A stretch of 8,895 nucleotides of DNA from Chloroflexota bacterium (GCA_024278725.1 JAJRSQ010000085.1:1-8895), one strand, 5' to 3'; shown: positions 1-6,680, numbered from the stretch's first letter. Notes: a model not told the origin generated them from the sequence alone. Translations and numbers: made by a program.

Positions 1-205
1 ACAATTGATTGTCTCGCTATATTACAACGATGGATTGACGATGAAAGAGATTGGACGGGTTTTGGAAATTTCAGAATCGCGGGTGAGCCAGATTCACGCC
101 AAAGCCGTATTGATGCTCCGCATGCTGATGAACAGTCAGGATGGCAAAAAACCCGTATACCGAAGAAGAGGCGCGTATGTATCAACCCTGGCTACTACTG
201 GTTGA
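1..205 (+). CDS. fliA: RNA polymerase sigma-28 factor FliA/SigD, C-terminal fragment
   Basis: This is the 3' end of a gene cut by the left edge; the reading frame enters at base 2. About 67 residues remain. They contain the region-4 helix-turn-helix that binds the -35 element: LTMKEIGRVLEISESRVSQI, followed by HAKAV. The SESRVSQIH core is characteristic of the FliA/SigD/WhiG group. FliA directs RNA polymerase to late flagellar promoters. A perfect sigma-28 promoter lies at 2693-2719 and the anti-sigma gene flgM follows it, which fits the assignment. The protein runs about 20 residues past the place where familiar FliA proteins stop (after the LMLRML helix). This tail is basic (KKPVYRRRG) and is encoded partly by DNA that overlaps the next gene. 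The family call is secure; only the meaning of the tail is open. Confidence 0.93.
   Translation, partial: QLIVSLYYNDGLTMKEIGRVLEISESRVSQIHAKAVLMLRMLMNSQDGKKPVYRRRGAYVSTLATTG
162..171 (+). promoter_or_regulatory. Ribosome binding site that decides the start of the SwrB-position gene
   Basis: GAAGAAGAGG lies five bases before the ATG at 177, a normal Shine-Dalgarno distance. The in-frame ATG at 141 has only a TCAGG that touches the start codon. I therefore prefer 177, which also puts the membrane helix directly at the N-terminus. The site is inside the fliA coding region. Confidence 0.55.
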
Positions 206-1010
206 ATTGATTGTGCTGGCGGTGACCATCTATTTTTTCATGATGACCCGGCGTGCCGCCACTGACGCACACCGTCAAACTGAAGAGATGGTCATCAAAC
301 TGGTGAAACAGCGCACCGAAGCGCACAACACCGCAATGGCGCGCGATGTGGCGACGCTGGTGAAAGAAATCGAAGAAACCGCCGCCGAGATGCGCGTGCA
401 ATGGACGCGCCAGTCAATCATGCTGCAGGATGCGCTCAAGCGGGTGGAAGCCGCCGAAGACGCGTTCAACGCGCCGCCGCCGATTGAAGCCGCACCCGTC
501 ACCCCGGTTGCGCCCGCCGCCGCGCCGGCGCCCGCCCGGGCGGAAATTTCCGGCGACACCCTCGGTGATGCGCTGACGGCGTATCGCCGGCATCTCGCCG
601 CCGTCGGGCGGAGTGCCGCCGCCGTGAGCCGCTCGGTGGGGTATGTGAAGGCATTCGCGCTGTGGTGGGGCGGCAAACGCTTCGAGCGGGTGCAATTGCG
701 CCGCATCAACCACTCGGAAGCCGATGATTATTTTGATGAATTGCAATCCGAGGGGTTGCAACCAGATACCATCCGCCGGAAAATGAACGCGGTGCGCGAT
801 TTTCTGGAATGGCTCGACGCACAATTGCAACTCGCCGCCACGCCCGCCGCATCGCCGCCGACTGCCGCGCAGAACGGCGCAACCGCCACCCATCACCGGC
901 ACGAAATGGTGAAATTGCTGGCGCAAAAAGGGCTGGATGTCCCCGGCATCGCCGCGAAAACCGGCTTGGAGCGGGAAACCGTCCGCATTTTATTGCGGAA
1001 AAATGCGTGA
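177..1010 (+). CDS. SwrB-position membrane protein with an integrase-type SAM-like DNA-binding domain and C-terminal HTH-like tail
   Basis: A 277-residue protein (289 if started at 141) that overlaps fliA by 29 bases. Visible parts: a transmembrane helix at residues 5-23, followed by RR, which predicts that the rest is cytoplasmic; a charged helical, probably coiled-coil stretch at 28-98; a Pro/Ala linker at 98-121; an all-alpha domain at about 127-215; a second Ala/Pro/Thr linker; and an HTH-like end at 242-276 (KGLDVPGIAAKTGLERETVR). The membrane helix, coiled coil and tail fit the SwrB/DUF6115 type found directly after sigD in Bacillus, where SwrB promotes flagellar assembly and swarming. 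The central domain instead resembles the N-terminal core-binding domain of XerC/XerD-type tyrosine recombinases: two helix repeats ending in VKAFALWW and AVRDFLEWL, with GLQPDTIRRKMNAV before the second. No recombinase catalytic domain (R...H-x-x-R...Y) follows, so strand exchange is not expected. A membrane-tethered DNA- or protein-binding role is my inference. The tail call is moderate, the central domain fairly good, the function unknown. Confidence 0.7.
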   Translation: MYQPWLLLVELIVLAVTIYFFMMTRRAATDAHRQTEEMVIKLVKQRTEAHNTAMARDVATLVKEIEETAAEMRVQWTRQSIMLQDALKRVEAAEDAFNAPPPIEAAPVTPVAPAAAPAPARAEISGDTLGDALTAYRRHLAAVGRSAAAVSRSVGYVKAFALWWGGKRFERVQLRRINHSEADDYFDELQSEGLQPDTIRRKMNAVRDFLEWLDAQLQLAATPAASPPTAAQNGATATHHRHEMVKLLAQKGLDVPGIAAKTGLERETVRILLRKNA

Positions 1011-1048
1011 CCAATGACGCGCACAATCTATCGCAAGTGAGGTAAGAT

Positions 1049-1798
1049 ATGGACAGAGGACTTTATACCGCCGCATCCGGCATGATTGTCGGGCTATCCC
1101 GTCAGGAAGCTATCATGCAAAATCTTTCCAATATGCGCACCATCGGTTACAAAGCCGATGATGTGACCGCCAAAGATTTCCCCTCGCTGTTGCTGGCGCA
1201 GGTTCGCGGCACAAAAACGGGCGCGACGGTAGGGAGGCTGGGAACCGGCGTCGCCATGGCGAACTTGACCACCAACTTCGATGCCGGTCCGATGAAACTC
1301 ACCGACAACCCCTTCGATTTTGCCATTGCCGGCGATGGCTTCTTCCAATTGCAAACCGCCGACGGCATCCGCTACACCCGCGACGGACGCTTCCACACCG
1401 ACGGCGATGGGCGGCTCGTTTCCGCCGACGGCTATCCCGTGCAGGGCGTGGATGGCGACATCACCATCCCCCCCGGCGATGTCGCCGTCTCTGCCAACGG
1501 CATCGTTTTTGTGGACAACGAGCAAATCGGGCAAATTGCTTTAGCAAAATTCGATGACCTCAGCACATTGGTCAAAGAGGGGCAAACCCTTTTCAGCAGT
1601 CCCGATGGGACGGCGCAGGTGATGGATGCGGCTGACGTGCAGGTGTATCAAGGCTATCTGGAAGATTCAAATGTGGATGTGACCAAAATGATCACCGAAA
1701 TGACCGCCGTGTTGCGGGCATATCAACTCAGCCAGCGGATGGTGCAAATTCAAGACCGCATCAACGGTCAAGCCGCCAGCGAACTCGGGAGGGTATAA
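1049..1798 (+). CDS. flgF: Flagellar basal-body rod protein, FlgF-like (FlhO type)
   Basis: A 249-residue member of the rod/hook axial protein family; such proteins are exported by the flagellar type III system and polymerise into the rod. The N-terminal D0 helix starts MDRGLYTAASGM, and the family signature appears at residues 25-35 as NLSNMRTIGYK, a slightly divergent form of NLANxxTxGFK. The middle has the conserved FAIAGDGFFQL and YTRDGRF segments, and the C-terminus has EDSNVDVTKMITEM followed by a long helix, so both chain ends that form D0 are intact. It lies just upstream of flgG with a one-base overlap, as flhO does before flhP. The start is supported by GTGAGG at 1037-1042, six bases before the ATG. 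I call it FlgF rather than FlgG because the downstream paralogue is much closer to FlgG. Confidence 0.87.
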   Translation: MDRGLYTAASGMIVGLSRQEAIMQNLSNMRTIGYKADDVTAKDFPSLLLAQVRGTKTGATVGRLGTGVAMANLTTNFDAGPMKLTDNPFDFAIAGDGFFQLQTADGIRYTRDGRFHTDGDGRLVSADGYPVQGVDGDITIPPGDVAVSANGIVFVDNEQIGQIALAKFDDLSTLVKEGQTLFSSPDGTAQVMDAADVQVYQGYLEDSNVDVTKMITEMTAVLRAYQLSQRMVQIQDRINGQAASELGRV

Positions 1799-2583
1799 TG
1801 TCGAATGTTTCACTCAGCTCACTTTTGCGTATCGCCCGTTCCGGGCTGCTGACCCAGCAATTCAGCATTGATTCCATCGCCGCGAATATTGCCAACATCA
1901 ATACGGTGGGCTACAAGCGCAGCCGCGCCGAATTTCAGGAATTGTTGGTGCAAGCCCAACAAAAGCCGGCGCCGGGCGACAATCGCGTGCCGGGGCAAGC
2001 GGCGGGCGCGTCGATTTCCGCCAATCAACGGATGTTTTCGCAGGGGGATATCCAAACCACCAACCGCGATTGGGACTTGGCAATCGTCGGCGATGGTTTC
2101 TTCCAAATTCAAATGCCTGACGGCACCACCGCCTACACCCGCGACGGCGCGTTTCAGGTGGACGGCGAAGGGCGCATCACCATCTCGGCGGGCTATATCG
2201 TATCGCCGGAAATCGTCATCCCCCCCGATGCCGAAGGGGTATATGTGGGGACGGATGGCAGCGTGATGGTGCGCCGTCGGGGTGAAACCGAACCGCAAAC
2301 CCTGGCAACCCTCTCGCTGGCGCGGTTCAACAATCCGGCGGGGTTGGAAAGTATTGGGAACAATCTTTATCGCGCCACCGGCGCATCCGGCGAGCCGGAC
2401 GTGGCGCAGCCCGGAACCGGGGCGGTGGGGCAAATTGTCAGTGGGGCGCTGGAATCGTCCAATGTGGATTTGAGTCAGGAAATGGTAGACTTGGTCAGCG
2501 CCCAGCGGGCTTATTCGTTGATGACCCGCGCATTGAAAGTGTCGGATGACATGCTCTCGATGGTCAATCAAATGCGCGGTTAA
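1798..2583 (+). CDS. flgG: Flagellar distal rod protein FlgG
   Basis: A 261-residue protein, essentially the length of enterobacterial FlgG (260). It forms the distal rod that connects the basal body to the hook. Hallmarks: the D0 helix RIARSGLLTQQFSIDSIAAN; the signature NIANINTVGYK at residues 30-40; DLAIVGDGFFQIQ; the highly conserved TAYTRDGAFQVD; GLESIGNNLY; and a C-terminal SSNVDLSQEMVDLVSAQRAY. The ATG shares its first base with the flgF stop codon (TAATG at 1796-1800), and GGGAGGG at 1787-1793 serves as ribosome binding site, so translation is probably coupled. A hairpin at 2606-2625 follows, so this gene probably ends the upstream transcription unit. No flgH, flgI, flgA or flgJ follows, unlike in diderm proteobacteria. 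Confidence 0.95.
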   Translation: MSNVSLSSLLRIARSGLLTQQFSIDSIAANIANINTVGYKRSRAEFQELLVQAQQKPAPGDNRVPGQAAGASISANQRMFSQGDIQTTNRDWDLAIVGDGFFQIQMPDGTTAYTRDGAFQVDGEGRITISAGYIVSPEIVIPPDAEGVYVGTDGSVMVRRRGETEPQTLATLSLARFNNPAGLESIGNNLYRATGASGEPDVAQPGTGAVGQIVSGALESSNVDLSQEMVDLVSAQRAYSLMTRALKVSDDMLSMVNQMRG

Positions 2584-2605
2584 TCATATTCCTTCAATCG
2601 GTTGG

Positions 2606-2635
2606 GGCGGCACACCCGTGCCGCCTTTAACCTTT
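2606..2635 (+). terminator. Probable intrinsic terminator after flgG
   Basis: A perfect 8-bp GC-rich stem (GGCGGCAC / GTGCCGCC, 2606-2613 with 2618-2625) and a four-base loop are followed by TTTAACCTTTT. The T-tract is interrupted, so termination may be partial. A second small AT-rich inverted repeat, CTTTAA/TTAAAG, overlaps the tract at 2625-2640. The position, 22 bases after the flgG stop and before a new promoter, fits the end of an operon. Confidence 0.65.
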
Positions 2636-2692
2636 TAAAGAGAATGCTTCCAAAAATCCATCAGAATTTTTCAACCAATTTTCATAAAAAGC

Positions 2693-2719
2693 TAAAGTTT
2701 TTTTCAATCCCGCCGATAA
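2693..2719 (+). promoter_or_regulatory. Sigma-28 (FliA) promoter for flgM-flgN-flgK-flgL
   Basis: TAAAGTTT at 2693-2700, an 11-base spacer, then GCCGATAA at 2712-2719. This is an exact match, including spacing, to the well-known FliA consensus TAAAGTTT-N11-GCCGATAA. It lies in the only substantial gap between flgG and flgM, downstream of a terminator. Transcription would start some 7 bases after the -10 element, giving a leader of roughly 60 bases before the flgM ATG at 2788. Placing flgM under sigma-28 lets FliA drive synthesis of its own inhibitor, as in other flagellar systems. Confidence 0.9.
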
Positions 2720-2787
2720 TGGTATTGAAAAAGGGATGTTTTGAACTTATCGGTTATTTTTTGATGTAGGGGTAAAGGAACTTTTTT

Positions 2788-3075
2788 ATGATTGACAAAA
2801 TTTCAGGCAGTCTATCTGCCGGATATACCAGAGAATCGAAACCTGTTCCCGAATCGGTTGAGGTGGAACAAAATAAATTACGCACCAGCACGCCCTCGGT
2901 GGAGGTGGAGCTTTCCAAAGAGGCGCAATTACTGCAAAAAGCAACCCAAGCCGCCAAAGACGCCCCCGAAATTCGGGCGGATGTGGTGCAGGGCATTCAA
3001 GACCAACTGCAAGCGGGCACTTATTCGGTGAATTACAAAAAATTGGCGAAACAACTCATCTCTATTTTAGCGTGA
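2788..3075 (+). CDS. flgM: Anti-sigma-28 factor FlgM
   Basis: A 95-residue protein, of normal FlgM length. FlgM binds and blocks FliA until the hook is complete and FlgM can be removed by export. The N-terminal half is polar and looks disordered, as is usual. The C-terminal half carries the sigma-binding helices: VELSKEAQLLQKA at about 39-51, then VVQGIQDQLQAGTYSV and YKKLAKQLI. The pattern of I-x-x-x-L-x-x-G-x-Y with a following LA-x-x-L is the FlgM signature. AAAGGAA at 2774-2780 is a good ribosome binding site seven bases before the ATG. It is the first gene after the sigma-28 promoter, and flgN follows ten bases after its stop codon. Confidence 0.93.
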   Translation: MIDKISGSLSAGYTRESKPVPESVEVEQNKLRTSTPSVEVELSKEAQLLQKATQAAKDAPEIRADVVQGIQDQLQAGTYSVNYKKLAKQLISILA

Positions 3076-3079
3076 GGTG
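3074..3079 (+). promoter_or_regulatory. Ribosome binding site that decides the flgN start
   Basis: GAGGTG overlaps the flgM stop codon and lies six bases before the GTG at 3086. The upstream in-frame GTG at 3077 is itself part of this site and would have no usable ribosome binding site, so 3086 is the better start. Confidence 0.55.
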
Positions 3080-3085
3080 CAACCC

Positions 3086-3601
3086 GTGACCGGACACACA
3101 CCGGAAACAACCATTCTGCAATTGGAAGATACGTTGGCGCATGAAGCCGCCGAGTACCGGCAGTTGGTGGCGCTCACCGCGCGCGAACAAGCCGCGTTGA
3201 AAGCCAGTGATTTGGCGGAACTCAACGACACCATCCGCGAAAAACAATCGCTGTTGCCGAAAATCAGCCGGTGGACAACCCGCCGCGAACAATTGACGGC
3301 GGCGCTGGCGGCGCGATTCAACCTCCCCACCGATGCCACCCTCACCGATTTGCTGGCACACGTGGAAGGCGCAATTGCCGAAAAGATAATCGCCCTGCGC
3401 GAAGAATTTATTGAGTTGATGGAACAGCTGATTATGCTGAACCACGCCAATAAAATGATTCTGCAAACGGAGTTGGCGCGAGTCGATTCAACCTATGACT
3501 TTATTGCCGCCATGTTCTCTGAACCGAACGATAATTATGCGCCCCCCGGCGCATCGCAATCCGGCAGCAATCGCGGATATATCCTAAACTGGGAAGTTTA
3601 A
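3086..3601 (+). CDS. flgN: Flagellar export chaperone FlgN (for FlgK and FlgL)
   Basis: A 171-residue, highly helical protein that starts with GTG (174 residues if the GTG at 3077 is used). FlgN is a cytoplasmic chaperone that holds the hook-filament junction proteins FlgK and FlgL unpolymerised and delivers them to the export gate. The family pattern is visible: an N-terminal helix LEDTLAHEAAEYRQLVALT, the central ALKASDLAELNDTIREKQSL, and the late LIMLNHANKMILQTELARVD, in which the N-x-x-N-x-x-I-L pattern is typical. The C-terminal 30 or so residues are polar, as in other FlgN proteins where the tail binds cargo. Its two likely clients follow directly downstream, and flgM precedes it, the usual operon order. 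The family is variable in sequence, but the context makes this call firm. Confidence 0.87.
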   Translation: MTGHTPETTILQLEDTLAHEAAEYRQLVALTAREQAALKASDLAELNDTIREKQSLLPKISRWTTRREQLTAALAARFNLPTDATLTDLLAHVEGAIAEKIIALREEFIELMEQLIMLNHANKMILQTELARVDSTYDFIAAMFSEPNDNYAPPGASQSGSNRGYILNWEV

Positions 3602-3616
3602 TCCAGAGGTGGCACG

Positions 3617-5083
3617 ATGACGATTACATTATTTGGCAGCCTGAACACTGCATACCGCGCATTACAGACGATGCAAACCGCCATTCAGACCGCGGGACAC
3701 AACACCGCCAATGCCGCGACGCCCGGTTATTCGCGCCAACGGGTGATTTTCACCCAGACAACGCCCTACACCTTGCCCACGCATTACCGTGATGTTGCCG
3801 CCGGACAACTCGGCACGGGTGTGCGCGCGAGCGCCATTCGCCGCTACCGGTCATCTTTTTTGGACGCGCAAATCCGCGAACAAACATGGAGCAAAAAAGG
3901 CTGGGAAACGAAGCAGGACACGTTGCAGCAGGTGCAGGTCATCTTGAATGAGCCGTCCGATACCGGCTTGAACAGCCATCTCGGTAACTTCTTTTCGGCG
4001 TGGCAGGATTTGGCGGCAACGCCCGACAGCTCCGCCGCCCGCGCTTATGTCGCCGAGACCGCCGCCGAGTTTTCGGCAGTGTTGCGGCAGTCGTATGAGC
4101 AGCTTTCGTCACTTCAATCCGATTTGAACGACCGGGTGGACATGCAGGTGACAAAAATCAACGATTTGGCGTATCGCATCGCCGATTTGAACAAAGCGAT
4201 TGCCCACGTGAACAGCGTCGGGCAGCAACCCAACGACCTGCGCGACCAGCGCGACGAAGTGGTGAAAGAACTCTCGCAAATGCTGAACGTCACCGTGGGG
4301 GAGACGGATGCCGGGTCATATTGGGTGGGCGTCGGCGGGCGCATGCTGGTGTCGGATTATACGGTGCGCGAAATGGCGGCTGTGCAGGATACCGCCAACA
4401 ATCTGCAATTCAAGGTTACTTGGGCGCAGGATGGGCAGACCGTCAATGTGAAAGGCGCACCGTTGGACAGCACCCTGACCACCACGCAGGCGAAATTGCT
4501 GGCAGGGGAACTCGGCGGGGCATTCGTCTCGCGCGATATTATCGTCACCCAAAAGATGTCGGAACTGGACAGCATCGCCAATGCGGTGATGACCGCGGTG
4601 AACAATCTGCATCAAACAGGGTACGATTTGAATGGCGCGTCCACCGCCGGGCAGGATTTTTTTGTCGGAACCGGCGCGCGTGACATCGAAGTCAGTTCGT
4701 TCATCACCGGCGATTACAGCCGCATTGCCACGGCGAGCGTCCCCAACGCGCCCGGCGACGGCTCCCTCGCGCTGTCAATTTATCAACTCGCGGATGCCCC
4801 ATTGATGAATGGCGGCACGACCAAAGTGAGTGACTTTTACCGCGCGGTTATCGGCAATTTGGGGCAAGATGCCCAGCAAGCCGACATCATGACGCAGAAC
4901 CACCAATTGCTGGCGCAACATCTGGAAACCCGGCAGGAACAAATTGCGGGGGTATCGCTCGATGAAGAGTCGGTGAATTTGATTGAATACCAGCGCTCGT
5001 ATCAGGCGGCGGCACGGGTGATGACCACGGTGGATGAAATGCTCGACCGGGTCATCAACGGGATGGGCTTGGTTGGACGCTAA
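3617..5083 (+). CDS. flgK: Hook-associated protein 1, FlgK
   Basis: A 488-residue protein, within the usual FlgK range, that forms the first of the two junction zones between hook and filament. The N-terminus is diagnostic: GSLNTAYRALQTMQTAIQ, then HNTANAATPGYSRQRV at about residues 28-43. The C-terminal 41 residues are equally clear: LDEESVNLIEYQRSYQAAAR followed by VMTTVDEMLD. N- and C-terminal helices pack together in the D0/D1 core. The DLRDQRDEVVKELSQ segment near residue 206 is also widely conserved in FlgK. AGAGGTGG at 3605-3612 precedes the ATG. The flgN stop is 15 bases upstream and flgL begins 28 bases downstream, consistent with one operon. Confidence 0.96.
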   Translation: MTITLFGSLNTAYRALQTMQTAIQTAGHNTANAATPGYSRQRVIFTQTTPYTLPTHYRDVAAGQLGTGVRASAIRRYRSSFLDAQIREQTWSKKGWETKQDTLQQVQVILNEPSDTGLNSHLGNFFSAWQDLAATPDSSAARAYVAETAAEFSAVLRQSYEQLSSLQSDLNDRVDMQVTKINDLAYRIADLNKAIAHVNSVGQQPNDLRDQRDEVVKELSQMLNVTVGETDAGSYWVGVGGRMLVSDYTVREMAAVQDTANNLQFKVTWAQDGQTVNVKGAPLDSTLTTTQAKLLAGELGGAFVSRDIIVTQKMSELDSIANAVMTAVNNLHQTGYDLNGASTAGQDFFVGTGARDIEVSSFITGDYSRIATASVPNAPGDGSLALSIYQLADAPLMNGGTTKVSDFYRAVIGNLGQDAQQADIMTQNHQLLAQHLETRQEQIAGVSLDEESVNLIEYQRSYQAAARVMTTVDEMLDRVINGMGLVGR

Positions 5084-5111
5084 TTTTTGACGATGGAAAC
5101 GGGGTGACGAT

Positions 5112-6008
5112 ATGCGCATCACACAAAATATGATTCACAAAATGGCAGTGGACGGGATGCAGACAAATTTACTGCGCCTCTCGAAGACCCAGCGACAGGC
5201 GGTGACCGGCAAACGGGTGAGCCGCCCGCAGGATGACCCGTTTGCGGTGGAACAATCGCTCGGTTTTCGGACGCGCATTAAGGCGGGGGAATCGATTTTG
5301 CGGAATGTGGCGTTGAGTCAGGATTGGCTGAACGCCACCGACAAGGCGCTGAACGATATGGTGGGGGTGCTGACGCGGGCGCAATCGCTGGCGTTGACGG
5401 GCGCGAATGACACGCTCGGCGCGCCGGAGCGGCAATCGCTGGCGACGGAGGTCAACGGCATTCTGGATCAGGCAATCGCCATTGGCAACGCCCGGCAGGG
5501 CGACCATTATCTCTTCGCCGGTTTCCAAATTAATACCCGTCCTTTTCAGGCGAATCAAACCGCCGGCGAAACCACATCGGTGACTTATTTGGGCGACAAC
5601 GGCACGATGCTCCGCGAAGCGGAACCCGGCACGAATATCGCCATCAACATTCCCGGCAATCCGTTGATGGGGCAGATTTTCGATAAACTCATCCAACTGC
5701 GGGACAGTCTGAAATCGCCGACATTTTCCACCACGGCGGTCTCGGCGGCGGGCGCGGATTTGAAGACGCTGATGAACCAGACGCTCGATTTTCAGGCGGA
5801 CATCGGCACGAAGTTGCGCCGGTTGGAAACCACTGCCGAGCGGGTACAGGCGGGGCAAACCGGGCTGAAATCGCTCCTCTCCAACGCGGAAGACGCGGAT
5901 ATGGCGCAGGTAGTCTCGGATTTACAGCAGCAGGAATTCGTCTATCGCACGGCACTTTCGGTGAACGCTCGTGTCATCAATGTATCGCTGTTGGATTATC
6001 TGCGGTAA
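5112..6008 (+). CDS. flgL: Hook-associated protein 3, FlgL
   Basis: A 298-residue flagellin-like junction protein that sits between FlgK and the filament. The N-terminus MRITQNMIHKMAVDGMQTNL and the segment VTGKRVSRPQDDPFAVEQSL match the flagellin/FlgL N-terminal helical domain. ARQGDHYLFAGFQINTRPF is the conserved turn near residue 130-145 that separates FlgL from true flagellin. The C-terminal helix contains LQQQEFVYRTALSVNARV and ends in SLLDYLR. GGGGTGA at 5101-5107 lies four bases before the ATG. It is the last gene of the sigma-28 operon, because a strong terminator begins 50 bases after its stop. No flagellin gene is present in the window. Confidence 0.95.
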   Translation: MRITQNMIHKMAVDGMQTNLLRLSKTQRQAVTGKRVSRPQDDPFAVEQSLGFRTRIKAGESILRNVALSQDWLNATDKALNDMVGVLTRAQSLALTGANDTLGAPERQSLATEVNGILDQAIAIGNARQGDHYLFAGFQINTRPFQANQTAGETTSVTYLGDNGTMLREAEPGTNIAINIPGNPLMGQIFDKLIQLRDSLKSPTFSTTAVSAAGADLKTLMNQTLDFQADIGTKLRRLETTAERVQAGQTGLKSLLSNAEDADMAQVVSDLQQQEFVYRTALSVNARVINVSLLDYLR

Positions 6009-6057
6009 AAGCCACGCCAAGCCGCCGCTTCATTGATGAACGATAAAAGCTGTGCTT

Positions 6058-6091
6058 GAGATGCCGGAGCGTGCTTCGGCATCTCTTTTTT
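6058..6091 (+). terminator. Strong intrinsic terminator after flgL
   Basis: GAGATGCCGGAG pairs with CTTCGGCATCTC (one G-T wobble), a 12-bp stem over 6058-6069 and 6074-6085 with a four-base loop, followed at once by six T residues. It lies 50 bases past the flgL stop and separates the flgM-flgL operon from fliW-csrA. Confidence 0.9.
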
Positions 6092-6125
6092 CAAAAAAAT
6101 TTACTCTGTCTTTACCCTACCTTCA

Positions 6126-6152
6126 CACCAATTTTATGCAAAAATTTTGGTG
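6126..6152 (+). repeat. Imperfect AT-rich palindrome upstream of fliW
   Basis: CACCAATTTT at 6126-6135 and AAAA-TT-TTGGTG at 6141-6152 form an inverted repeat with a two-base bulge around a five-base centre. It stands in the AT-rich stretch just before the candidate fliW promoter. It could be an operator for an unknown regulator or an unimportant hairpin. The rest of 6092-6218 holds no gene that I can see. Confidence 0.35.
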
Positions 6153-6156
6153 ATTG

Positions 6157-6165
6157 TGATACAGT
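6157..6165 (+). promoter_or_regulatory. Candidate extended -10 promoter for fliW-csrA
   Basis: TGATACAGT has a TG one base before a -10-like TACAGT (four of six match TATAAT), 53 bases before the fliW ATG. I see no good -35 box, which extended -10 promoters can lack. No sigma-28 motif was found here. Because the preceding terminator is strong, some promoter is expected in 6092-6200; this is simply the best candidate. Confidence 0.3.
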
Positions 6166-6218
6166 GTAATTGCTGAAAATGGAATATTGGAATCGGTGCG
6201 AGAAAAGAAAGGTGCATT

Positions 6219-6680
6219 ATGACAAATGAGGCTGATTTGAGCCATCTGCTGGGAGATGAAAGTCCGCCCATCCACTTCCCAAACGGGTTGATTGGTCTGG
6301 AGGACTGGAAGGAGTTCTCGCTTATTTCACATCCGGAAGCGGGTGATTTGCGACTATTGCAATCGTTGCAGGATGACCGGCTGTCATTGATTCTGATGGA
6401 TCCCCGGCAAATAGATGCGGGTTATAAAATTGCCATTTCCGATGTGGACGCGAAAACGCTGGATTATCCGCACGATTATCGGGGGAAAATCCCGGACGAT
6501 TTGGATGTGTACTGCATCCTTTCGGTGCAGGATGAACCGTTTTTTGTGACGGTGAACATGCTTGGTCCGGTCATCATCAATTGGGAAAAACGATTGGGTA
6601 AGCAGGTGGTGCAAGCCAATTCAAACTACAACCCCCGCTATCCACTTGCCGGTTCAGAGACCGCAGAAGGGGGGGAATGA
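6219..6680 (+). CDS. fliW: Flagellar assembly factor FliW
   Basis: A 153-residue protein, of normal FliW length. FliW binds CsrA and flagellin in turn. When flagellin is exported, free FliW captures CsrA and relieves repression of flagellin mRNA (shown in Bacillus). Conserved parts are present: FPNGLIGLEDWKEFSLI at about 20-36, LRLLQSLQDDRLSLILMDP, DDLDVYCILSV, VNMLGPVIIN, and a GKQVVQANSNYNPRYPL end. AAAGG at 6208-6212 precedes the ATG by six bases. The stop codon overlaps the csrA start, so the two partners are translationally coupled, as expected for a pair that acts by stoichiometry. Its usual third partner, flagellin, is not next in line here. Confidence 0.95.
   Translation: MTNEADLSHLLGDESPPIHFPNGLIGLEDWKEFSLISHPEAGDLRLLQSLQDDRLSLILMDPRQIDAGYKIAISDVDAKTLDYPHDYRGKIPDDLDVYCILSVQDEPFFVTVNMLGPVIINWEKRLGKQVVQANSNYNPRYPLAGSETAEGGE

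Noticed and set aside
557..824. An active integrase or the remnant of a mobile element inserted after fliA
   Set aside because: Only the core-binding-like domain is present. There is no catalytic domain, attachment-site repeat or inverted repeat, and the frame is continuous through to the HTH-like tail, so a built-in domain fits better.
809..1045. A 78-residue + strand frame overlapping the end of the SwrB-position gene
   Set aside because: It is a shifted reading of an Ala/Arg-rich GC-rich segment, while the main frame encodes a coherent HTH-like tail.
1819..2571. A 250-residue minus-strand open frame opposite flgG
   Set aside because: The + strand encodes an unambiguous full-length FlgG. 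The antisense translation shows no recognisable family.
2713..2753. Inverted repeat CCGATAA (2713-2719) / TTATCGG (2747-2753), a possible operator or divergent sigma-28 promoter
   Set aside because: Arms are only 7 bp and 27 bases apart, and the minus-strand copy lacks a TAAA element at the right distance. Probably chance in AT-rich DNA.
6009..6218. A small gene between flgL and fliW, where Bacillus has yviE
   Set aside because: No open frame with a ribosome binding site was seen in these 210 bases; they are taken up by a terminator and an AT-rich leader.
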